Position numbers and translations under genes: made by a program
Shown: in pieces, positions 1-5,434 of the stretch
Numbering within the stretch: the stretch's first letter is position 1
How the letters are laid out: the number at the start of each line of letters is the position of its first letter
NCBI GenBank assembly: GCA_902479205.1
Contig: CABSNX010000139.1
Span: forward strand, 1 to 5,434
Direction: 5' to 3'
DNA: 5,434 nt
Origin: an uncultured Collinsella sp.
GTDB taxonomy: Bacteria > Actinomycetota > Coriobacteriia > Coriobacteriales > Coriobacteriaceae
The notes under the pieces: model-generated
Told to the model about the DNA's origin: nothing
The model's input: only the letters and a program-made list of their open reading frames with translations
Databases searched by the model: none

Positions 1-1779
1 CTGCTCGGACTCCTCAGCCTGCTTACGGCTGCGGATGAGGTGCGCCACGCCGATGACGAGCACCGCGCCACCAGCGATCCAAGTGAAGGTCACGCCGTTA
101 AGACCGGTGAGGGGAAGGCCAACGGACTTGGTGTTGCCGACGGTGATGTTAATTTCACCGGTTTCGACATTAGCAGCAGTACCATTCGTGGCGGTTAGCG
201 TGTTGTCGCCCGGAGTGTTGTTGAGCGTGCCGAGAGCGACATCGGAACGATGCTCATCATTTTCAGAAGGACTGACCGTAATCTTCTCAAGTTCTGCCGC
301 ATTATCCTTATACTCTGCCTTAATGGTAAAGGTGAAGGGCTCGGCCTTGGTGTACTTGGTATCGTCGGGGGTTTGGACCTCGGTCACCGTGTAGGAGCCG
401 GCGTCGAGACCGGAGACGGGGATCTTGCCGTCTTTGTCGGATGTGAACTTCACGTAGCCGGGGAGTTTGTTGGCATCGGCGACGGTCACGAGCTGGCCCG
501 CGACGACGCCCGCAGCGTCCCTCGAGGCGACGTACTGCCCCGCGGTGTTCGAGTCGGCGGACTTGATAGTGAAGACGGCACCCTCAAGACCTTTCTCGGT
601 GCCCTGATCAACCTTGTTGAGGTTGAGCTTAAAGGTGAAGTCTCCAGCGCCACCTTCGACAGACGTTCCTGTTCCTTCGGTATAGGGGTTGTTGGAGTAC
701 TCGAGCTTAACAGCGTTATAGTTTCCCCCTTTCCCCTCAGTGCCGTTACCTGTAACGGCATTCTTGTTGAGCTTCGCATTATAGAAGACAACAATCTCCG
801 TGTCGGCATTTACGAAGGCGATATCCTTGAGACCCTTTTTGCCCGTGGCCTTGTCAACGGCAAAGTTAACAGTCAAAACACGGTTGTCCTCAGTTGGAGT
901 AGTCAGGTCATAGCCGCTATTGATGGGAGTATAAACACCGTTGTTCACTGCATAGACTTTAAGCGAACCGCTCACGTAGTCGAGGCCATTCGAAAGAGTA
1001 TCCTTGAACTTGTATGCATAGGAGTCATAGGTGGCGTAGTTATCCGCAACCTTACCGGTAAGCTTGTAGGTCACTTCTTGTCCGATTTGAGAGTTGGCAA
1101 CGCCAGCCCAACCAGTTGTCAGCTTCGTGGGATCAGCAGAAGTCGCGGCAAGAATCTGCTTGTTGACAGTGGGGATGCTCTTCTTGGGGGTAATTGTCAC
1201 CGTCGTATTCGTACCGTCAATCACGGCGTACACAGGAGAGGTGAACGCATCGGTCGACTTACCGTCAGGCTTGCCAGCGTTATCAGTAAGGAAGAGCCAG
1301 TAGCCGGCGTCGAGCTTAGAAAGGGATGCGTCGCCCTTGGTTGTCTTCTGCCAAGCCGTGCTGTCCTTCAGGTTAGCGGCGATTAAGCTGAAGACGTTGT
1401 CGCTCGCGACCTTCGAGCCGGTTCCAGTACCCTCAGCGTTGGCGCTCAACCAATCGGCTGCATCCTGCGCGTTGTCGCTGGAATAAGTATTGTCCTTTTT
1501 CTTGATGGCATTAACGACAGCCGTCTGGATTTCAGTGCCAGTGCCAGCCCACTCGATGCCGCTCACTGACGTGGTCCCGTTGTCCTTTGTCACTTTCGCT
1601 TTGAAGATTTGGATACCCTTATAGGTCGTGGACGCTGCATAATCAGGATCATTGAACGTCACGGTCGTGTTGCCCTCAGCAAACGCCATGGTCACCGGGG
1701 CCATCACGCCACCGAAGCTCAACGCCGCCGTAAGGCCTGCCGTCACTGCCAGGCGTGCGATGTTCTTGTTCATGCTCAT
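1..1779 (-). CDS. FimA/SpaA-type isopeptide pilin with LPLTG sorting signal (3' end cut by window edge)
   Basis: Probable pilus shaft subunit, exported and polymerised by a pilin-specific (class C) sortase. The frame is open for 593 codons from ATG 1779 to base 1; only the stop and perhaps a few residues are missing. Residues 1-34 are a signal peptide (basic start, hydrophobic core, likely cleavage AFA/EG). About 35-195 is an N-terminal pilin domain with the GYW motif at 159-161. A pilin-like motif VTITPK (194-199) offers K199 as the inter-subunit crosslink lysine. About 200-375 is a D2 domain with YDSYAYKFKDTLSNGLDY (251-268) and NAVKLEYSNNP (355-365). About 380-550 is a CnaB/prealbumin-like domain with plausible isopeptide residues K389, E467 and N549. 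LPLTG is at 555-559 (bases 103-117), followed by a membrane segment and a basic tail RSRK. It has no cysteine. The first ATG is chosen because GGAGG lies 8 nt upstream; the ATG two codons later is too far. It is paralogous to the gene upstream. Family confidence is high; the backbone role is inferred. Confidence 0.93.
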   Translation of the reverse strand, partial: MSMNKNIARLAVTAGLTAALSFGGVMAPVTMAFAEGNTTVTFNDPDYAASTTYKGIQIFKAKVTKDNGTTSVSGIEWAGTGTEIQTAVVNAIKKKDNTYSSDNAQDAADWLSANAEGTGTGSKVASDNVFSLIAANLKDSTAWQKTTKGDASLSKLDAGYWLFLTDNAGKPDGKSTDAFTSPVYAVIDGTNTTVTITPKKSIPTVNKQILAATSADPTKLTTGWAGVANSQIGQEVTYKLTGKVADNYATYDSYAYKFKDTLSNGLDYVSGSLKVYAVNNGVYTPINSGYDLTTPTEDNRVLTVNFAVDKATGKKGLKDIAFVNADTEIVVFYNAKLNKNAVTGNGTEGKGGNYNAVKLEYSNNPYTEGTGTSVEGGAGDFTFKLNLNKVDQGTEKGLEGAVFTIKSADSNTAGQYVASRDAAGVVAGQLVTVADANKLPGYVKFTSDKDGKIPVSGLDAGSYTVTEVQTPDDTKYTKAEPFTFTIKAEYKDNAAELEKITVSPSENDEHRSDVALGTLNNTPGDNTLTATNGTAANVETGEINITVGNTKSVGLPLTGLNGVTFTWIAGGAVLVIGVAHLIRSRKQAEESEQ

Positions 1780-1787
1780 CTTCTTTT

Positions 1788-1792
1788 CCTCC
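1788..1792 (-). promoter_or_regulatory. Ribosome binding site of the LPLTG pilin gene
   Basis: On the minus strand GGAGG sits 8 nt before ATG 1779, inside the purine-rich run ACGGAGGAAAAGAAG. This spacing favours the first ATG (protein start MSMNKN) over the second ATG at 1773, which would be 14 nt away. Confidence 0.85.
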
Positions 1793-1862
1793 GTTTTCCG
1801 GTTAGTTCTCATTCGATCGGTCATCATCTGTCTGTGTCTTAGCATCTACTTCGCTACGTCTC

Positions 1863-1881
1863 GCCCCGCTCTCTGTGGGGC
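1863..1881 (-). other. Short GC-rich inverted repeat in the pilin spacer
   Basis: On the minus strand GCCCC and GGGGC can pair across a 9-nt loop (ACAGAGAGC), starting 7 nt after the TAG stop of the MPSTG pilin. No U-tract follows, so it does not look like a complete intrinsic terminator. It could be a weak attenuation or RNA-processing element that sets the ratio of the two pilins, or it may be chance in GC-rich DNA. Confidence 0.25.
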
Positions 1882-1887
1882 TGCCAG

Positions 1888-3555
1888 CTACTCTTTATGG
1901 CTGCCACCTCCCCGCTTGACCAGGAGCGCGACCACGATGAGCGCGGCTCCGGCGACCGCTGCGGCGGCCGCGGCGTACATTGCCATATCGCCAGTCGAGG
2001 GCATAAAGCCTCCGGTGGTAATGCTAGGGGGTGTGCCGGTGGGCGTGTTGATGAGCGACGCCTCCAGGCAGCCCGTCGACCCGTCCGCGCTGTCGGCGCG
2101 CAGGGGCGACTCGGCCGTGATGGTGAGTTTGGGCTTGGCGGCGGCCACCTGGTCGACGTCCAGGCCCTCGGCCTTGACCGTCACGGAGCGTGTGCCCTCA
2201 AAGGCGGTGTAGCCCTTGGGCGCCTTGAGCTCACGGACCTCCAGCTTGCCCGAGTCCACGCCCGAGACGGTCACGCGGCCGTCCTCGCCCGTTGTGACGG
2301 TGGCCTTGCCCTCTGCATCCCACGTGCCGTCGGCCGCCAGTGTGCGACCGCGGTCGTCGGCGATGCTCAGGACCGCCCCAGCAAGCGGCTTGTCGCCGTC
2401 GCTGCCGCGCTTGGTGAGCGCGAGATCCCAGGTGTAGGCGCACGCATCGTCGCTCGGCGTGCGGGTGAAGCCGGCGTCGCCGGACTGGTCGGCAAAGGGA
2501 GAGCGCGGGTAGCGCAGATAGACCTCGTTGGGGTTGCCCTTCGCGATGCCGTGGTTGCACGCGCTGTTGAGGGGCGCGTTGTACACGGCGACCACGCGGG
2601 CGCCAGCGGTAAAGACGTTGGCCCCGCCGAGCGCGGCGATCAGGTCGCCGGTGCGCACGGTGAAGGTTCCGTCCGCCGCTACCTTGGTGGCGCACTGGGC
2701 CGTGATGTCGGTCCAGTCCTTCGCAGGGTCGGTGCCGGCGCGGCCGTCCCTGCCAGCCGAAACGGCGTCGAAGCCACCGTCCGCGCCCACCGCCACGTAC
2801 ACGCGCATGCTCGCGGTGACCTTGGAGGGGTCGAGCCCCGCGCTCATGGTGTCGACGAACTGCACCGTATAGGTGTCGTAGGCCGCGAGGCCCGCGGGGA
2901 CCGTGGCAGAGAGGCGCCAGTACAGGTCGTCGGCGACCGTGGCGTCGGCGGCCTTCTGCCAGGCGGCGGTGCTGTCCTCCAGCACATGCTTGGCAACCTT
3001 GGGGGTCGCCGCCTTGGGCTTGACGGTGACGGCGCCGCCGCCGACCAGGGCCATGACCGGCGCGGTGCCGGCCTCGTCCTGGGAGATGGCGTCGTCGTCG
3101 GCGACGATGAGCCAGTAGCCGCAGTGCAGGTCGGCCGCCGTGCCCGCGTTAAGGGCCACGGACACGGCGTCAGAGCTCTGGAGGGAACGAGCGAGCTGTG
3201 CGCTCAGCGCGCTCGTAAGGTGGGAATCGGCGTTGAGCCACTCGGCAGCTTCCTGCGCGGTGGTCTGGGAATTGGGCATGCCGGCGCTGTGCAGCACAGG
3301 CAGCGCGGCATCACGCACGGCGTCGCTTGCCCAGGCGAGATCGGTGGCGATCTTGGCGTCGCTGTCGCCGTCGACGACGTTGGCGCTAAAGATCTGGTAG
3401 GCGTCGTAGCTGCTCGCCACGGTGCCGCTCACCGTGATGGAACCGTTCGAGGTCGGCGCGGCCTGCGCGGATGCGGGGAACACAACCGCGCAGGTGCCGA
3501 TCAGGAGGGCAAGCAGCGCAAACAAGATCGGGAAGGAGCAAACTTTCTTATTCAC
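1888..3555 (-). CDS. Isopeptide-forming fimbrial protein with MPSTG sorting signal
   Basis: Sortase-anchored pilin, 555 aa from a GTG start. Residues 1-32 are a signal peptide (MNKK, then a long hydrophobic core, likely cleavage AQA/AP). About 33-175 is an N-terminal domain with CGYW (145-148) matching GYW of the next gene. The pilin-like motif VTVKPK (176-181) gives K181 as candidate crosslink lysine. About 185-365 is a D2 domain with YDTYTVQFVDTMSAGL (226-241) and NEVYLRYPRSP (343-353). About 376-505 is a CnaB/SpaA-like domain with plausible isopeptide residues K382, E442 (in RELKAPKGY) and N503. MPSTG is at 518-522 (bases 1990-2004), then an alanine-rich membrane segment and the tail KRGGGSHKE. 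The mature protein has five cysteines (145, 288, 333, 372, 496). The frame stays open up to an ATG at 3636, but the GTG at 3555 is chosen: it directly precedes the signal peptide, has GGGAGG 8 nt upstream and overlaps the preceding stop. G+C is near 70% in sampled lines. Whether it is a minor, basal or shaft subunit cannot be told from sequence. Confidence 0.93.
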   Translation of the reverse strand: MNKKVCSFPILFALLALLIGTCAVVFPASAQAAPTSNGSITVSGTVASSYDAYQIFSANVVDGDSDAKIATDLAWASDAVRDAALPVLHSAGMPNSQTTAQEAAEWLNADSHLTSALSAQLARSLQSSDAVSVALNAGTAADLHCGYWLIVADDDAISQDEAGTAPVMALVGGGAVTVKPKAATPKVAKHVLEDSTAAWQKAADATVADDLYWRLSATVPAGLAAYDTYTVQFVDTMSAGLDPSKVTASMRVYVAVGADGGFDAVSAGRDGRAGTDPAKDWTDITAQCATKVAADGTFTVRTGDLIAALGGANVFTAGARVVAVYNAPLNSACNHGIAKGNPNEVYLRYPRSPFADQSGDAGFTRTPSDDACAYTWDLALTKRGSDGDKPLAGAVLSIADDRGRTLAADGTWDAEGKATVTTGEDGRVTVSGVDSGKLEVRELKAPKGYTAFEGTRSVTVKAEGLDVDQVAAAKPKLTITAESPLRADSADGSTGCLEASLINTPTGTPPSITTGGFMPSTGDMAMYAAAAAAVAGAALIVVALLVKRGGGSHKE

Positions 3556-5384
3556 GACGCTCGCCTCCCTTCGCATTCGCCTTGCGACGAATGTGCATCC
3601 AGGCTGCAGCAGCGCAAAGCACCGCCGCGCCGGCAAGGTACGTCAGAGTGACGCCCGACATACCAGAAAGGGGCAAAGAGGTGGAGTAGGTGTTGGTGAA
3701 GGTGGGGATGGACTTGTCGGTGAGGTCGTGATCCGTGTCGTTGGTCACTTTATTACCGTTGCGGTCCCGAATCTGCTTGTAGGTCGCAGAGATGTTAATC
3801 TTGCCTTTAGAGCCATCAGTTGCCTTGACCGTAATCTGATAGACCGACTGATCGAACTTGTAATGCGGGTAGGTTGAACTTTCTTCCTTCTCGCGCACAT
3901 AGTACGTGAAGGTCTTGGCGCCATTTTCGGGGTCCTTGAGCTCATAGTTCTTCGTCGTGAAATTGACCGTGCTCGTCGCATTACCGTTTTCGTCAGTTGT
4001 GACATGCGTGAGATCAATTGTTATCGTTTCTGGATTGGAGAAGCTCTCGTCGTTCGCAAGTTCGAACTTGAACTTCTTCATCTCGCCGCCGTCGACCTTC
4101 TTGGTCACCTGAGGTGTCCAAGAGCCCTTGGGTGTGTATGCATTAGTAAAGGTTTCGCCTTCGGTGATATTAATGGAGACATCACTACCGTTGGACGGAG
4201 TAATCGTATTCGACTGTTCAATCGTCTTCGACTGTTTCTTCTCGAGTTTAGTGACCTTTACACGCGTAACTGCAAAGTAGGTGTAAGTGATGTCCAGCAC
4301 CGTCTGTGTCTGGGCCTCCGTTGTTTCAAACTCAATCTTGTAGATAGTCTCGTCGTAAGTCACACCAGGAACGGGCGTGTCGCCGGGATCCTTCGCGGGA
4401 TCCTCAACTAGGTAGTAGACAACCGGGCCATCGGAGTAGACCCTGCCCAAATCAAAGGCAAAGCTACCGTCAGCGTTGTTCGTGACCCCATCGCCAATTT
4501 TTGAGCAGCCATTGAGCTGCAATTTGCCATCAATATCAAAGCTAGGAACCTGCCCTATCTTGTTCTGCTTCAAGAGCTGGAACTTGAATTCTCCCGCATC
4601 AAGCGCGCGGCCCGTCAGTGCCTTAGTGCCGTTGAGCTTCATCTTGGGATACACACTCACCTGCGTGGTATCGCCGGCGACAACGTCTCCGTTAGTCATG
4701 ATTCCGCCACCGTGGATGTTGGAACTGTTGCCCGTGATGAAGAGGGACGCAGCCGCGGTAGCAGCATCCTTATCATCCTGAATCGGCTCAGATCTAAGGC
4801 CAATCATGTACTTAGCTTGGGCGCCCTCGTACTTGCCGATAGACGTTGGTGTTTTGTCGATCGTGCCCGTCCAATTGGCAGCTCCGCCACCAAGCATCTG
4901 ACCCGTTACGGCAGCGATATATTCACCGTTAGTATGATCGCGAATAAGAAAAAGATCCTGGTGACCGGCTTCTTTAAACTTTTCAGTTATTTCGCCGCCA
5001 TCTTTTTCATCCTTGTCATCGGTCTTTTCGTGTGTGCCACCCGATCGTTTAACACCATTTTCGTCAGAATTACCGAAAATCGCGATGCCATCGGTATCGG
5101 TAATGGCAGTCTTACCAGTCGGGCAAGCGGCAAACCCGCCGCCAAAGCCTTTGGCATGATTGTTGGTAATCAGAGCGTTAGAAATCCTGAGGCTTGCCGG
5201 CTGAACGCTGCCGTTGCCACCCTGGACGAAAACTCCGCCGCCGCCCCAGTCGTTGGATGTATTAGTCGTATTGTTCGTGATATAAGCGTGTGAATCAGCG
5301 TGCGAATCAATCGGCACTTCAAACACGCTCTCAGTAGGCGCAGAGATACGGATACCGCCGCCCTCCGAGTGTTCCGCCACGTTG
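3548..5384 (-). CDS. Putative pilus adhesin: beta-helix-like repeats, two FctA/Spy0128-type domains, LPLSG signal (5' partial)
   Basis: The C-terminal 611 residues of a large sortase-anchored protein; start and signal peptide lie beyond the contig. Numbering is from the first whole genomic codon (Asn, 5381-5383). Residues 1-90 and 212-235 carry beta-helix-type repeats: a [I]T-x-N element followed by GGG (ITNN 35-38/GGGG 47-50; ITNN 72-75/GGG 81-83; ITGN 216-219/GGG 225-227). Between them lies a charged insert. VSVYPK (242-247) resembles a pilin motif. About 248-416 is a first FctA/Spy0128-like pilin linkage domain (GTKALTGRALDAGEFKFQL 252-270, E327 in YYLVE, TFTNAY with N414). About 418-566 is a second one (K428/K429, E498 in YYVRE, TFTNTY with N563). 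LPLSG is at 570-574 (bases 3662-3676), then a membrane segment and a basic tail. Six further apparent N-terminal residues (MCIRDS) come from adapter sequence. The repeats suggest a ligand-binding or tip role; that is inference. Confidence 0.88.
3564..3569 (-). promoter_or_regulatory. Ribosome binding site of the MPSTG pilin gene, inside the upstream gene
   Basis: The minus strand reads GGGAGG, then 8 nt, then GTG at 3555. The site lies within the last codons (KGGERRE) of the adhesin gene, whose TAA (3548-3550) falls just after the GTG. The 8-nt overlap GTGAATAA points to translational coupling, and the site decides the start in favour of GTG 3555 over the ATG at 3636. Confidence 0.85.
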
Positions 5385-5434
5385 CTGTCTCTTATACACA
5401 TCTGACGCTGCCGACGAATAGCCTTGTGTAGATC
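5385..5434. other. Illumina Nextera adapter read-through (artefact, not genomic)
   Basis: Bases 5385-5403 are the 19-nt transposon mosaic end CTGTCTCTTATACACATCT. Bases 5404-5417 (GACGCTGCCGACGA) are the Nextera read-1 adapter in reverse complement. Bases 5418-5425 (ATAGCCTT) sit where the 8-nt i5 index belongs, and 5426-5434 (GTGTAGATC) begin the P5 sequence. From memory the index is the reverse complement of AAGGCTAT, an index of the Nextera XT v2 set. Genomic sequence therefore ends at 5384. Confidence 0.98.

Larger units (their letters stand above)
1780..1887 (-). other. Intercistronic spacer between the two pilin genes
   Basis: This 108-nt non-coding gap between the TAG of the MPSTG pilin and the ATG of the LPLTG pilin is the only real gap in the operon. 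It holds a short GC-rich inverted repeat near its upstream end (1863-1881) and a strong ribosome binding site near its downstream end. I see no convincing -35/-10 pair on the minus strand and no hairpin followed by a T-run, so read-through from the upstream genes is the simplest reading. Confidence 0.75.

Noticed and set aside
250..1386. A 378-residue open frame on the plus strand opposite the LPLTG pilin
   Set aside because: The minus strand carries a clear, uninterrupted pilin with LPLTG; the plus-strand product shows no recognisable domain and starts in the middle of the gene.
1863..1881. Intrinsic terminator between the two pilin genes
   Set aside because: The stem is only 5 bp and is not followed by a U-run on the minus strand.
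3556..3636. Alternative ATG start at 3636 for the MPSTG pilin
   Set aside because: It would add 27 residues before the signal peptide and overlap the adhesin's sorting signal; GTG 3555 has a well-spaced GGGAGG.
1897..3651. A 584-residue open frame on the plus strand antisense to the MPSTG pilin
   Set aside because: It mirrors the high-G+C coding strand almost exactly, its product is an Arg/Gly/Ala/Val/His-rich composition without domain signs, and the minus-strand gene has a signal peptide, isopeptide domains and a sorting signal.
4712..5293. Plus-strand open frame of 193 residues with a hydrophobic stretch, opposite the adhesin
   Set aside because: The hydrophobic segment is the antisense of the Lys/Glu/Asp-rich insert codons; the adhesin frame is continuous through the whole region.
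5384..5401. ATG at 5401 as the natural start of the adhesin, with N-terminus MCIRDS
   Set aside because: These codons are encoded by the Nextera mosaic end, not by the genome; there is also no signal peptide at that start.
5385..5403. Transposon end as a genuine mobile element
   Set aside because: The 19-nt mosaic end is followed directly by the read-1 adapter, an index and P5 sequence, which identifies it as library adapter.

Overview
The window is a contig end carrying three consecutive genes, all on the minus strand, for cell-wall-anchored (sortase-substrate) surface proteins of a Gram-positive pilus. In transcription order they are: a putative pilus adhesin with beta-helix-like repeats, two FctA/Spy0128-type pilin domains and an LPLSG sorting signal (3548-5384, 5' end missing); a cysteine-containing isopeptide-type pilin with an MPSTG sorting signal (1888-3555); and a FimA/SpaA-type pilin with an LPLTG sorting signal (1-1779, only the last codons missing). 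A class C sortase would normally lie next to such genes. None is visible, and it is expected just beyond position 1.

The organism is most likely a high-G+C Gram-positive bacterium. The combination of FimA-like pilins, LPLTG/MPSTG signals and G+C near 70% in the middle gene suggests an actinobacterium, plausibly a gut Coriobacteriia member such as a Collinsella or Olsenella relative. This is an inference from protein style and composition, not from a marker gene.

Layout: 1-1779 LPLTG pilin; 1780-1887 spacer with the ribosome binding site of that gene and a short GC-rich hairpin; 1888-3555 MPSTG pilin, starting at a GTG that overlaps the previous stop by 8 nt; 3548-5384 adhesin; 5385-5434 not genomic DNA but Illumina Nextera adapter with an index. 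The apparent N-terminus MCIRDS of the adhesin reading frame is therefore an artefact.

The three products look like one sortase-assembled fibre system: each has a V-x-[IV]-x-P-K-like lysine motif, predicted intramolecular isopeptide domains and a C-terminal sorting signal. The adhesin gene and the LPLTG pilin are compositionally mosaic (AT-richer exposed middles, GC-rich ends), whereas the MPSTG pilin is uniformly GC-rich. This fits diversification of exposed pilus domains by recombination. No RNA genes, CRISPR arrays, insertion sequences or origins were seen.
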